Assembly (NCBI GenBank): GCA_900551325.1
Contig: URVM01000001.1
Location: 248,001 to 312,000 of the forward strand
DNA from: an uncultured Eubacteriales bacterium
GTDB taxonomy: Bacteria; Bacillota; Clostridia; Lachnospirales; Cellulosilyticaceae
Direction: 5' to 3'
DNA length: 64,000 nucleotides
Below the pieces are notes generated by a model. That model did no database searches. It was not told the origin of the DNA and saw nothing but the letters and a program-made list of their open reading frames with translations. This document shows positions 9,716 through 18,900 of the stretch, in pieces; within the stretch, counting starts at the first letter, position 1, and each line of letters opens with the position of its first letter. Position numbers and translations under genes: made by a program.

Positions 9716-10117
9716 TAACTATATATTCTCTAGAACATGTTCTCTATATAATAAGAAAGATAAATTTTCTTTATGTATTTTGGTTCTATATTCTTTATTA
9801 GTTTGAGCATAATATTCTATCTTTGGTTTTTTATTTTATATCATTTTTCTTTAAATTTCTATTTGCTTTTATGCACAAAATTTTATCTCCAGATAACTTT
9901 TCTTATATTAAATGTAAAAATAATCTTCAGAAATACATTTGTCATTTTTACAATAATTTATTATTATACTTAAAATCCATAAATTATTTTGCATTAAAAA
10001 ATATTTTTATTTACATATATCATTAAAAATCCTAAATTTTAATATTATTTTTTCTTATACTCTAAGACTTTATTTTGATTTTAAAAAATGTTAGATTATT
10101 ATAAAGGAGTTGATATT
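9716..10117. other. AT-rich intergenic region
   Basis: About 400 bases, almost entirely A and T, between divergent genes. I see no convincing gene or hairpin; short reading frames here have no ribosome site and a low-complexity composition. It presumably holds the promoters of both neighbours. Confidence 0.5.
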
Positions 10118-10435
10118 ATGGAAAATGAATTATTACAACAAGTTTTAGAACAACTTGCATTAATTCAAGCAGATGTTAGAAATATGCAGGAAAATATTAA
10201 ACAGCTAGAATTCAAAGTAGATAATGGATTCTCTAGTATAGATAAAAAAGTTGCTGACTTAAGTAAAGATATTTCCTCTGTCGTGTCTGATCAAGTTGTT
10301 CAAGCTATTTCTGATCAGTTAAGAGATCTTAGAACAGAAATATCAATTATTAAATCTTCTGTTGGTGAACATGAATTAGATCTTAAATACTTTAAAAAAG
10401 TTACCATACCTAATTTTAAGAGCCCTAGTTTATAG
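10118..10435 (+). CDS. Small coiled-coil protein with C-terminus encoded in its terminator
   Basis: The start at 10118 is preferred (105 residues) because AAAGGAG lies 8 nt upstream; an in-frame ATG at 10088 has no ribosome site. The sequence is almost all heptad-like helix, with alternating hydrophobics across LLQQVLEQLALIQADVRNMQ and later KKVADLSKDISSVVSDQ, so an oligomerising coiled coil is likely. There are no membrane segments and I cannot assign a function. The last 13 residues, from KKVTIP to the stop, are encoded by the left arm and loop of a perfect 32-bp inverted repeat. Confidence 0.75.
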   Translation: MENELLQQVLEQLALIQADVRNMQENIKQLEFKVDNGFSSIDKKVADLSKDISSVVSDQVVQAISDQLRDLRTEISIIKSSVGEHELDLKYFKKVTIPNFKSPSL

Positions 10436-10470
10436 GGCTCTTAAAATTAGGTATGGTAACTTTTCTTTTT
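10396..10470 (+). terminator. Perfect 32-bp stem terminator overlapping the coding end
   Basis: 10396-10427 and 10433-10464 are exact reverse complements around a 5-nt loop, followed by TTCTTTTTTATTTT. The stop codon (10433-10435) is the first codon of the right arm. This is much longer than an ordinary terminator stem. Confidence 0.85.
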
Positions 10471-10545
10471 TATTTTACTCATACTTAAATCACATTTAAA
10501 CACATTTATAATTCAATATACCCCTTATTTTTATGATAATAAAGG

Positions 10546-10629
10546 ATAGAAGACCGTTTTGTTGCACAGGGGCTTGCCTTTGTTGTAGACGGTGTTGATA
10601 CAGACTCTATTCGTAAAACTTTTAATTTA
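10546..10629 (+). pseudogene. Short motA-like remnant
   Basis: An open stretch of about 27 codons reads IEDRFVAQGLAFVVDGVDTD then SIRKTF. It resembles the conserved MotA segment before the last membrane helices (FLKKGLQLVVDGxDPExxR). There is no start, upstream in-frame stops occur, and it runs into the end of the 10635 gene on the other strand. I read it as debris of a flagellar stator gene; it is too short to be certain. Confidence 0.45.
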
Positions 10630-10634
10630 TTGTT

Positions 10635-11528
10635 TTATTCTTTAACTCCACCAATGGTTAGACCCTTTACAAAATATTTTTGTAAAAATGGATAGACCAA
10701 CATAATTGGGAGCGAACCTAAGAAAATTTGTGCTGCTCTTAAATTGCTATCACCTATTTTACTTAACTGTTCTAGCTGCTCTGGTGTCATTACTTCATTG
10801 GTTGAAATATTTTGTTGAATAACTAGAGTTGATAAATAAGTTTGTAAAGGATACTTATCTGGAGAGTTAATATACATTACCCCATCAAACCATGCATTCC
10901 AGTGACCAATAGCTGTAAAAAGTGTTAATGTGGCTAAAGCTGGTAAAGATAGTGGTAAAAAGATTTTAGTAAGCACTGTAAACTTATTTGCTCCATCAAT
11001 GATTGCTGCTTCTTCTAAACTTTTTGGTATTTGCCTAAAGAAGTTTAAAAGTATAATAGCGTTCCATACATTCATAGCTCCTGGAAGTACAAATACCCAA
11101 AAACTATTAATCAAATTTAACTCTTTAATAATCATATATGTAGGAATTAATCCACCATTAAAAAACATTGTAATTGCAAAAAACCATACATAAGCTGTTC
11201 GTCCTTTAAATTCATTTTGTTCCTTTGATAAAGGATAGGCTGTTAAGATAACTAATCCCATACTTATAGCTGTTCCTACAACAACACGCATAGTGGATAT
11301 AAAAGTAGATTGAAAGAATTCTTTCTTTTGTGCAACATATTTAAATGCTTCTGTTGAAAAGTTTTTTGGAAGTAAACCTACTCCCCCTGCTGCTGCCTCT
11401 GCTCCTGAACTAAAAGCTAATGCAAGCAAATGGATGAAAGGGACAATACATATAAGTGTTATAAGAGTGAGTATTATCATGTTTATTACATTAAAAACTT
11501 TTCGTCCTGTAGATTCTTTAATAGCCAT
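10635..11528 (-). CDS. Carbohydrate ABC transporter permease (LplC/YtcP type)
   Basis: 297 residues with about six membrane helices. The EAA loop reads EEAAIIDGANKFTVLTKI, the coupling site for the ATPase. The C-terminus PFLQKYFVKGLTIGGVKE is typical of the LplC group. It is the third gene of the operon after the solute-binding protein and LplB-type permease, 15 nt downstream of the latter. No ATPase gene is present, as is usual for these systems, which share an MsmX-like ATPase encoded elsewhere. Confidence 0.92.
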   Translation of the reverse strand: MAIKESTGRKVFNVINMIILTLITLICIVPFIHLLALAFSSGAEAAAGGVGLLPKNFSTEAFKYVAQKKEFFQSTFISTMRVVVGTAISMGLVILTAYPLSKEQNEFKGRTAYVWFFAITMFFNGGLIPTYMIIKELNLINSFWVFVLPGAMNVWNAIILLNFFRQIPKSLEEAAIIDGANKFTVLTKIFLPLSLPALATLTLFTAIGHWNAWFDGVMYINSPDKYPLQTYLSTLVIQQNISTNEVMTPEQLEQLSKIGDSNLRAAQIFLGSLPIMLVYPFLQKYFVKGLTIGGVKE

Positions 11529-11543
11529 GTAGTCTCACTCCTT

Positions 11544-12479
11544 CTAAAATATTCTATAGTTACTAAACTTATAAGCAAGATAATATGAAATACCTACTAG
11601 TGATGCTGATATAGCAGACTTAAATACTCCAATAGCAGCTGCTACTGAATACTGCCTATCAATAAGACCTATTCGATATACAAAAGTATCAATAATATCT
11701 CCACTTTGATATACAATAGGGTTATAAAGCATTAGAACTTGGTCAAAACCAGCATTTAAAATACCTCCAAGAGCCAATGTACTTACTAATATAATAGTAG
11801 GTAAAATAGCTGGCAATGTAATATATAAACACTGCCCCCATCTTCCAGCCCCATCAATAGATGCAGATTCATAAATAGCAGGATCAACACCTGTAATAGC
11901 TGCTAGAAAGAGAATCATATTATACCCCATTCCTTTCCACACATCTGTACCAATAATAACCCAAGGGAATATTGTATTATCTAGTAAGAACATCTTTGGC
12001 TCCATACCAAATAATTCTATCATGCTATTCATAAGCCCAGTTAAACCAAACACTTCTTTAATAATCCCACCTAAGATTACCCATGAAAGGAAATAGGGTA
12101 AAAATATAGCTGTTTGAACTGTTCTAGCAAACCATCTTTTTCTTACTTCGTTTAATAGTAAGGCTAGTACTAAAGGTATAACTATTCCTAATGCAAGTTT
12201 TGATATAGCAATAAAAAGTGTATTAACCATGGCAGTATCAAAGCCTGGTAAATTAAATAAATACTTAAAGTTATCAAACCCTACCCATTTAGAGTTTGCA
12301 AACCCTTTAACTGGGTTAAACTTTTGAAAAGCCATTATAATACCAAACATAGGTAAATACGCAAATATAAGGGTGAATATTACACCTGGTAAAAGCATTA
12401 AATGCCAACCGATTTGATTACCTATTACTTTACTTTTACTACTCTTTATCTTTTCAAGCTCTAGTTTATTCAAAGTCAT
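11544..12479 (-). CDS. Carbohydrate ABC transporter permease (LplB/YteP type)
   Basis: About 311 residues with six membrane helices and the coupling motif IYESASIDGAGRWGQCLYIT. I prefer the ATG at 12479 because the in-frame ATG at 12485 is only 1 nt from GGAGG. It forms the heterodimeric channel with the downstream LplC-type permease and receives substrate from the lipoprotein encoded just upstream (15 nt). The substrate is probably an oligosaccharide or uronide; this is inference from family and context. Confidence 0.92.
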   Translation of the reverse strand: MTLNKLELEKIKSSKSKVIGNQIGWHLMLLPGVIFTLIFAYLPMFGIIMAFQKFNPVKGFANSKWVGFDNFKYLFNLPGFDTAMVNTLFIAISKLALGIVIPLVLALLLNEVRKRWFARTVQTAIFLPYFLSWVILGGIIKEVFGLTGLMNSMIELFGMEPKMFLLDNTIFPWVIIGTDVWKGMGYNMILFLAAITGVDPAIYESASIDGAGRWGQCLYITLPAILPTIILVSTLALGGILNAGFDQVLMLYNPIVYQSGDIIDTFVYRIGLIDRQYSVAAAIGVFKSAISASLVGISYYLAYKFSNYRIF

Positions 12480-12494
12480 AATCATTCCTCCATA

Positions 12495-14168
12495 CTATTT
12501 ATTACTGCTATACCACTCATTCACCTCTTGTGTAATTTCTTCTCCACCAAGCTTAGTCCAATCTTCTACGTATTTATCAAATGCATCAATTGGTAGTTCA
12601 CCCATAATAATTTTTAAGTAAGTTTCATCACGAAGTTTTGATAAAGTTGATGATTTTTCTTTCATTGTCTCTGTAGGTGCACCATAAAATTCGTTGTACA
12701 TTACATTTTCAGGTTTTGCAAACTCCATAGCTGCAGCCCAGCCACCTTTGTTATAAATTCTGGCATTAATAACTCCGAAGATACCTTCTTTATCTTTGGC
12801 TAATGCTGTATTACCCTTTGTATACTCTATAAAATCATCCATATCATCCCACCATGATTTTTCTTGCTCTGTAAAATCTGCTGGTGCTTCTCCTGTTGCT
12901 GTAGGATCCGCTTCTAAAGCTTTATTAAATTTATCATATACAGTTTGGATATCAAATGGATCTACATAGTAGCCTGGATCCCATTGCCACTTATAACCTT
13001 TCTTTACATACTCTTTTGCATTTAGGTTACTTTCAATACTAAAGTTCATCAGCTTTACAAGTGCTTCTGGATTTTTACACTCACTATTTACTACAAAGTA
13101 TTTGGCAACTGCTACACGTGGTACCATAGGTTTACCTTTGCCTTCAAAAGATGGAATAGGTGCTGTAGTCCATTTTGCAGCTGGGTCTTTTTGCATTGCT
13201 AAGTTCATACATGATTCATATAACCACCATGGACCTACAATAATACCAGTTTCTCCTGCAATTATACCTTGTTGAGCTTTACCAACATCCATTGTTACAA
13301 ACTCTTTATTAATAAGACCATCTTTATACCATTTAGCTAACATAGTAAGTCCATCTTTTGCTTCTGGCTGAACTTCTCCAGCTACTAATTTGCCACCTTG
13401 ATCTAGCCATGCTCCTGGTGCAGCACCAAACATATTTAAAAGACCTCTTACATCATTTCCCCAGTCCACAACACTACTTCCTGAAAGGGCAATGCCTTGT
13501 TTAGCATTTTTCTTTTCCATAAATGCTTTCATAACTTGTTCAAGCTTTTCCACTGTCTTAGGTACTTGAAGGCCTAACTCATCTAACCAATCTTGTCTAA
13601 TATAAAGCATGTTCATTTCACGTCTTGTATCAAAGTATTGTGGAATAACATAAAGCTTACCATCTGGGTCCTTTAGACTTTCAAGCACACTTGGATCTTT
13701 ACTTAAATACTCTTTTAATGTGTCATTAGCATATTGTAATGTTCCTGATAAATCTGCTAATTGACCATTTTCTTTAAGTATTTCATAATCTACTGAACTA
13801 ACTTGCATAATGTCTGGAAGATCTCCTGAAGCCATAGCTACACCGAATTTTTGTGCAAATTGCTCTGCAGGTGCTAACCATAATCTTTCAAAATTAATAT
13901 TTAGATTTTCTCTTAAGGCATCCAAATATGGGAACTTTTCTATAGTGACATCTTTAGGGAAGTTAGGATCTTCAGCTGTTCCTCCACCATATGAACCTAT
14001 ACCTGTAACCGTAATCATTTCTTTATATTTACCGTTCTCATCAAATAATTCACTTGCCGTTTTCACTTCGGTGCTTACTTCTTGTGTTGTATCTTTTGGT
14101 GTACATCCACTTAATCCACTTACCATAATTGTCGCAATTAAAAGCCCTGCTAATAGTTTCTTATTCAT
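12495..14168 (-). CDS. Extracellular solute-binding lipoprotein (LplA type)
   Basis: 557 residues with a lipoprotein signal: a hydrophobic stretch then the lipobox LSGC with the lipid-bearing Cys at 22. The rest is a two-lobed type-1 solute-binding fold of the large size typical of the LplA/YtcQ group. It is first in the operon, with AGGAGGG upstream of the ATG. The YesMN pair encoded upstream on the same strand is the likely activator, as in characterised Bacillus systems. Confidence 0.92.
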   Translation of the reverse strand: MNKKLLAGLLIATIMVSGLSGCTPKDTTQEVSTEVKTASELFDENGKYKEMITVTGIGSYGGGTAEDPNFPKDVTIEKFPYLDALRENLNINFERLWLAPAEQFAQKFGVAMASGDLPDIMQVSSVDYEILKENGQLADLSGTLQYANDTLKEYLSKDPSVLESLKDPDGKLYVIPQYFDTRREMNMLYIRQDWLDELGLQVPKTVEKLEQVMKAFMEKKNAKQGIALSGSSVVDWGNDVRGLLNMFGAAPGAWLDQGGKLVAGEVQPEAKDGLTMLAKWYKDGLINKEFVTMDVGKAQQGIIAGETGIIVGPWWLYESCMNLAMQKDPAAKWTTAPIPSFEGKGKPMVPRVAVAKYFVVNSECKNPEALVKLMNFSIESNLNAKEYVKKGYKWQWDPGYYVDPFDIQTVYDKFNKALEADPTATGEAPADFTEQEKSWWDDMDDFIEYTKGNTALAKDKEGIFGVINARIYNKGGWAAAMEFAKPENVMYNEFYGAPTETMKEKSSTLSKLRDETYLKIIMGELPIDAFDKYVEDWTKLGGEEITQEVNEWYSSNK

Positions 14169-14344
14169 AATACCCTCCTGAATTTTTAATATGGACTCAT
14201 TTAATACGAAACTTCTTTATATAAAAATTCTAACATCTTTAACATTATTGTTTAATAGTTGAGTTTTTACATTATGTCTATGTTTTTACCTGTTTTATTT
14301 TTATATTAGTAAATTTTTCACATAATAAATCTAATAAAACATAT

Positions 14345-14382
14345 AAAAAGCTATAAAATACATAAGATTTCATAGCTTTTTT
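14345..14382 (-). terminator. Terminator of the YesMN operon
   Basis: On the minus strand a 15-bp stem (one G-T pair) with AAAAAGCTATGAAAT and ATTTTATAGCTTTTT arms lies 18 nt after the response-regulator stop. It separates the regulator operon from the transporter operon. Confidence 0.75.
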
Positions 14383-14399
14383 GTATGTTATCTATTAAA

Positions 14400-15680
14400 T
14401 CACTGTTTCATTCTATATTGAGCTGGTGAACACCCTATTCTTTTTTTAAAAAAAGCACAAAAAGCAGAAGCTGTATCAAAACCTAATTCTATTGCAATAT
14501 CTCCTACCTTTTTATCCGTTTCCCCTAATAACTGCTTAGATTTTGATAACTTCAACTCATATATATACTCTGATAAATTTATCCCTCTATTTTTTTTATA
14601 AAATCTAGAAAGATAAGAAGGATTAAAATGTATAACGTCTGCAAGTTGTGTTAAAGATATATCTCCACCTATATGTTCACTAATATACTGTTCCAACTTT
14701 TCTATGATAAATATTTGCTCGCTAAGTTGATCATCTTGTTCTGAGTCTTCTAGAACATAAATCATTGGTATTTGAACATCCACTTGTTTAGACATATAGC
14801 CTTGTATACGCTTATATTCATTAGTAATTTCTTCAAATTCTAAAGGATAATCTATGAATCCTATATTGAAAACTCTTTGCGTTAATTGTGTAATAATGTT
14901 TTGATATTCTTCTGCTATCATACGAAAACTTTTACGTTTGTTGTCTATGTATCTATCATCTCTATCTTGTATAATCCATACAAGTTGTTTATCTTCCCAT
15001 AAAAGTGATTCTACTAAAAACTCTTCCTCAAAACGTTCATCAAGAAGTACCTTTACCTGATAAAGCATCTCTATTTGTTCTAAATAATTAGTTTGTTTTA
15101 TGCTTTGCATTCCTAATACACCTACAAGAAGGTAACTCTTTTTATTACAACTTATATTTAACTCATACCGAGAACACTGACTCTGTACATCCTCTTTCAA
15201 CCAATCTCCTTTTAATATATTTTCTAATATTCCTTTTTTGAGAAGTGAATAATTTTTCTTTTGTTCTAGTTTTATTTTTGCATTTATTAATTGCTCTTGT
15301 CGTTCTGTTTCAATCATGTCTACTGCTTTTTTAATAGCTTTTTTTATTTTTAAATCTGTTTCAGATTTTAAGATATACTGACTACCTAATAATTCCATAG
15401 CTTTATAAATATACTCAAAATTACTAAACCCTGTTAAATAGATAACTTTACAACGTGGATTAAATGACACTATTTCCTTTGCTAAATCTAATCCATCCAT
15501 TCCTGGCATACATATATCTGTTAGCAAAATATCAATTTGTTTAGACTTTGCTATTTGAAGTGCTTCTGTAGCCCCTAATGCCTTATAAATATCTAGTTCA
15601 TAATCTTCTATTTCACTAAGTACTTTTTCAAGCCCCATTACTATAGCTATTTCATCATCTACAATTAATAAACGATACAT
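14400..15680 (-). CDS. YesN-type response regulator (REC + AraC HTH)
   Basis: 426 residues. The N-terminal receiver domain has the acidic pair VDDE, phospho-acceptor Asp55 in LLTDICMPGMDG and a TGF switch region. After a long linker (about 135-320) come two AraC-type helix-turn-helices (about 325-425; ISLTQLADVIHFNPSYLSRFYK and KVGDIAIELGFDTASAFCAFFK). It pairs with the kinase encoded 14 nt upstream and most likely activates the sugar transporter operon downstream. Confidence 0.92.
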   Translation of the reverse strand: MYRLLIVDDEIAIVMGLEKVLSEIEDYELDIYKALGATEALQIAKSKQIDILLTDICMPGMDGLDLAKEIVSFNPRCKVIYLTGFSNFEYIYKAMELLGSQYILKSETDLKIKKAIKKAVDMIETERQEQLINAKIKLEQKKNYSLLKKGILENILKGDWLKEDVQSQCSRYELNISCNKKSYLLVGVLGMQSIKQTNYLEQIEMLYQVKVLLDERFEEEFLVESLLWEDKQLVWIIQDRDDRYIDNKRKSFRMIAEEYQNIITQLTQRVFNIGFIDYPLEFEEITNEYKRIQGYMSKQVDVQIPMIYVLEDSEQDDQLSEQIFIIEKLEQYISEHIGGDISLTQLADVIHFNPSYLSRFYKKNRGINLSEYIYELKLSKSKQLLGETDKKVGDIAIELGFDTASAFCAFFKKRIGCSPAQYRMKQ

Positions 15681-15694
15681 GAAAACCCTCCCTA

Positions 15695-17320
15695 TTAGTA
15701 TGTAATTGTTATTTCTACTTTTAATCCACCTAATACGCTTCTTGTAACCTCTATCCCATTTAATTTATCTTTTAACTTCAATCTTTTATTTACATTAATT
15801 ATACCTGTATGTTCAATCTCTTCATCTGTGGATGACAGGCTTTCTTTAAGTTGTTGAATAGTTGTATCTTCTAGCAAATAACCACTATCTTCTACTATGA
15901 TTTTTAAAACATTTTTCTCATACTCAACATACATACGCAAAGTCCCTACTTCTTCATTTTTTTCAAACACATATTTATAACAGTTTTCTAGTATGGGTTG
16001 TAAAATAATCTTTGGAACCCTCAGCCTTTCTTGCTCCCCCGTGAGTGGTGTAATCTCCATATTGACTTTATTGTAAAACCTAATATTTTGGATTTCTAAA
16101 TAATCACAGGCATGTTGATATTCTTCTTTTAACATGACTAAATCACGCTTATTACGTGTAATATACATATAATAAGTGGCTAGCTTTTGTGAAAAAATCA
16201 TTGCTGTATCTACATCTTCTATTCTGCATAAGTTGGTTATATTAAAAAAACAGTTATATAAAAAATGGGGATTTATTTGTGCTTGAAGTTGTTTAAGTTG
16301 GCTTCGTTCTATAGCTAATTGTTGATTATAAGTTTTTAAAATATATTCATTTAAAGAATCAATCATATTTTGAAAACCTTTAAAAATATACCCAAACTGA
16401 TCATCTTGACACTCAGATACTTGTAAATTAAAATTCCCCTTTTCCACCTCTCTCATTAAGAGCATTAGTTTTTTCATAGGTCTATTGAGTACATAGTGAA
16501 TATAGAGTACAAGCACAAAACCAAAAATAGTTATAATAAAAATAACTACACAAATAATATAGTTTAAAGATTTAACGGAATTTGCTTGTATTGATGATTC
16601 AAAGGCTACTAGAAGTTCAATCTCATCAAAATAGATGGGGTATTTAAAAATCTTTTCTCTTTTATTTAGTTGAGGAAATCCACTAGTTTCATAAAACATA
16701 CTATCCCTTTGCAAAATTGCTACATGTGCACTTGGTACTACTGCTTGTATACTTTTTGCAAGATCCTTTAGAAACTTATTGTTTAATTCTATGTAAAATA
16801 TAGTATTAGGCCTTTTCTTACTCTTTTCAGTTTTTATAAGAAATAACCTATTCCCATACCTTAACAAGGTTTCATTTATTTCATCTGGGAAAAAACTTGG
16901 GATATTATCTTTATCTTCTCCTGAAATTCCTCTATCTCGTTCTCCACTAATAATACCTATATTTCTAATCAACCCATTCATACAAGAAAATTGAGCAAAT
17001 AAATCTTTAATCTCTAATTCTACACTATGCCTTTCATAAGTAGATAACACTTCATAATTATATAAATACCTTCTTACACTATCATTAACCGTTAATACAT
17101 TGAGCATATTAATAGCATTTTCAACTTCTCTTTTTAGAGTAGTAGCATGGAAGTTTAAACTAGCATCCAACGAATTAATATACTCTTTTTGAACAGCTTC
17201 ATTTGACCGTACATGTATGACTCGAATCATTCCTATAATTATACATAAAATCAAAATACAAATAGAAAGCACTCTAATATAAATATTTTTATACCAATTC
17301 ATCTTATATTTTGTAGTCAT
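15695..17320 (-). CDS. YesM-type sensor histidine kinase
   Basis: 541 residues. Membrane helices at about 12-33 and 253-276 flank an extracellular sensor domain, followed by a HAMP domain (PMKKLMLLMREVEKGNFNL) and a His_kinase/HATPase module. The phospho-acceptor is His352 in QINPHFLYNC. ATP-binding features include NCYKYVFE and GIINVNKRL. It is cotranscribed with the response regulator and probably senses an extracellular sugar or its binding protein. Confidence 0.92.
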   Translation of the reverse strand: MTTKYKMNWYKNIYIRVLSICILILCIIIGMIRVIHVRSNEAVQKEYINSLDASLNFHATTLKREVENAINMLNVLTVNDSVRRYLYNYEVLSTYERHSVELEIKDLFAQFSCMNGLIRNIGIISGERDRGISGEDKDNIPSFFPDEINETLLRYGNRLFLIKTEKSKKRPNTIFYIELNNKFLKDLAKSIQAVVPSAHVAILQRDSMFYETSGFPQLNKREKIFKYPIYFDEIELLVAFESSIQANSVKSLNYIICVVIFIITIFGFVLVLYIHYVLNRPMKKLMLLMREVEKGNFNLQVSECQDDQFGYIFKGFQNMIDSLNEYILKTYNQQLAIERSQLKQLQAQINPHFLYNCFFNITNLCRIEDVDTAMIFSQKLATYYMYITRNKRDLVMLKEEYQHACDYLEIQNIRFYNKVNMEITPLTGEQERLRVPKIILQPILENCYKYVFEKNEEVGTLRMYVEYEKNVLKIIVEDSGYLLEDTTIQQLKESLSSTDEEIEHTGIINVNKRLKLKDKLNGIEVTRSVLGGLKVEITITY

Positions 17321-17369
17321 CCCTTATCCCCTTTTACTCTCTTATTAAACTGGATTATTAAATTATACA

Positions 17370-17415
17370 AAAAAAGTAGAAATAGACTATATAATTAGTC
17401 TATTTCTACTTTTTT
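17370..17415. terminator. Terminator of the 17414-18469 gene
   Basis: A perfect 20-bp stem (17370-17389 with 17396-17415) around a 6-nt loop, with A-tracts and T-tracts at its ends. It overlaps the stop codon of the glycosidase-like gene by two bases, so the coding end is part of the stem. Confidence 0.8.
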
Positions 17416-18469
17416 AGTTAATTATTCTTCCTATACCGTACCATCCATCCTCTATTTGCTCAGTATTTGTATGTAAATGGATATAGTTTGATACTAAGTC
17501 CTCCTTAACCCTTATACTCACACCTATCTCAAATTCACCCCTAATCCTATCATCCAGTTCCAAAATGTGACTATAGTTGTATACCTCTTCTTTAATCCAC
17601 TCACCAACTTCTACGCCCTTACATTCTTCTAAATATATAAGCTGCCCCTCTTTAAATATACCAAAGACCAACTTATACTTGCTATCCCAGTTACGGCAAT
17701 TGTTAGGTAGCCTTCCTACCCCCTCATTGATCCACTCATGATTGATTTCAATTCCATGCTCACATTTTTTCACACTAAATTGAGTGAGTTTAAAATGATA
17801 ACCGCCTAATCTTATAAACTTCTCAACAAGTTCTGGACATTCTTCTACCCATCGTTTCACATCTTCTACAACTCGTAAATCCAAAGTATTTGCATGACAA
17901 TAAAGTGCATCTTCTACTACCTGTTCTTTTTCATCTTGTCTTAGATAGTCTACATTATGCATTTCTCCCCACCATCCAAGTCCTTGCGCATCTATAAAAT
18001 CCACCTTAGTAGCATCATCATATTCTTTAGCAAAAGCCTCTACAAAATCTTCAAAGTGCTTTTGAAAAATACTATCGTCTAAACAAGGTGTCCAATACGT
18101 ATTATCCTCTCCATTTTCAGGATTAATCAAATACCCCCTTGCCCCATCAACTTTTACAAAATCAGGTGTAGCTTGTTGGTAGCTGTTTTTCCCATCTACA
18201 TAAATACGAAAAGCTAATTTAAGACCATATTCTTGTGCCTTTTTTATTATTAATTTATAGTTTTCATCTATTTCCCATGCATAAGAGTTCTTCACAGGTT
18301 CTAATTGAGACCAAGGAACACGTATGTATAAAATACTCGCATACTGTACTCCTAATTCTATATCCTCAAAAAATGTTTCTGCATTTGGAAAATAATCTCG
18401 TTCAAATGCATCAATATAAATAACCCATCCCATAGCAGGATTTCTTTTTATTTTATTGATTAAATCCAT
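17414..18469 (-). CDS. Glycosidase-like protein with a shortened barrel
   Basis: 351 residues, no signal peptide. Residues 1-175 read like the first half of a GH-A type (beta/alpha)8 barrel: NPAMGWVIYID, YASILYIRVPWSQLEP, LKLAFRIYVDG and a WWGEMHN motif where the acid/base Glu would sit. Residues about 205-351 read like the beta-sandwich that follows the barrel in DUF4832-type proteins (RLGGYHFKL, HEWINEGVGRLPNN). The segment joining them is only about 30 residues, too short for the remaining strands and the usual second catalytic Glu. It may be an internally deleted or non-catalytic derivative. It precedes no obvious partner and has its own terminator. Confidence 0.6.
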   Translation of the reverse strand: MDLINKIKRNPAMGWVIYIDAFERDYFPNAETFFEDIELGVQYASILYIRVPWSQLEPVKNSYAWEIDENYKLIIKKAQEYGLKLAFRIYVDGKNSYQQATPDFVKVDGARGYLINPENGEDNTYWTPCLDDSIFQKHFEDFVEAFAKEYDDATKVDFIDAQGLGWWGEMHNVDYLRQDEKEQVVEDALYCHANTLDLRVVEDVKRWVEECPELVEKFIRLGGYHFKLTQFSVKKCEHGIEINHEWINEGVGRLPNNCRNWDSKYKLVFGIFKEGQLIYLEECKGVEVGEWIKEEVYNYSHILELDDRIRGEFEIGVSIRVKEDLVSNYIHLHTNTEQIEDGWYGIGRIIN

Positions 18470-18638
18470 CTCTTTAATCCCCCTCGCATCTTCTAATGTA
18501 TATTATCTATGAGTAGTCTATTACACTTTTACCTCACAAAATATATCTAAGCATTTACTTTCTTGTCCTTTGTTTACTTTTTATCTTTTGCGTCAAATAT
18601 TTAAGTCTAATTTTTCAATTCCCTCCTAAATATATAAT

Positions 18639-18749
18639 TCACTTCTCCTTCCTCCTATATTTATTATGTACCGCATGAATCCCATCCATAATAAGTTCTC
18701 CCCCTACAATCCCCAATACAACAATAAGTACTTCCTTTAACATATCCAT
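18639..18749 (-). CDS. Small hydrophobic peptide, 36 residues
   Basis: The reading frame MDMLKEVLIVVLGIVGGELI followed by a short basic tail ending YRRKEK has a good ribosome site (AGAGGAG, 9 nt before the ATG). One predicted membrane helix (about residues 5-20) plus a cationic end is the general form of type I toxins and small membrane peptides. I recognise no specific family, and it could be a chance frame. Confidence 0.4.
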   Translation of the reverse strand: MDMLKEVLIVVLGIVGGELIMDGIHAVHNKYRRKEK

Positions 18750-18852
18750 AGCCTATTACTCCTCTTTATGAATTTGTATTTAGTATAGTGCAATCGTATT
18801 ATTTTATACTTTCATCCTATAGCTTGTATTGGGCTTTAAAATATTAAAAATG

Positions 18853-18893
18853 AAAGGCTTAAGTTTAATGTAAGATTAAACTTAAGCCTTTTC
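18853..18893 (-). terminator. Terminator of mscL
   Basis: A perfect 17-bp stem (18853-18869 with 18875-18891) around a GTAAG loop lies 10 nt after the mscL stop. T-rich flanks occur on both strands. Confidence 0.8.
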
Positions 18894-18900
18894 CTCTATA

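Noticed and set aside
13810..14181. Long open frames opposite real genes, such as this one and 3678-4121
   Set aside because: They mirror well-identified genes on the other strand, with no ribosome sites or recognisable domains.
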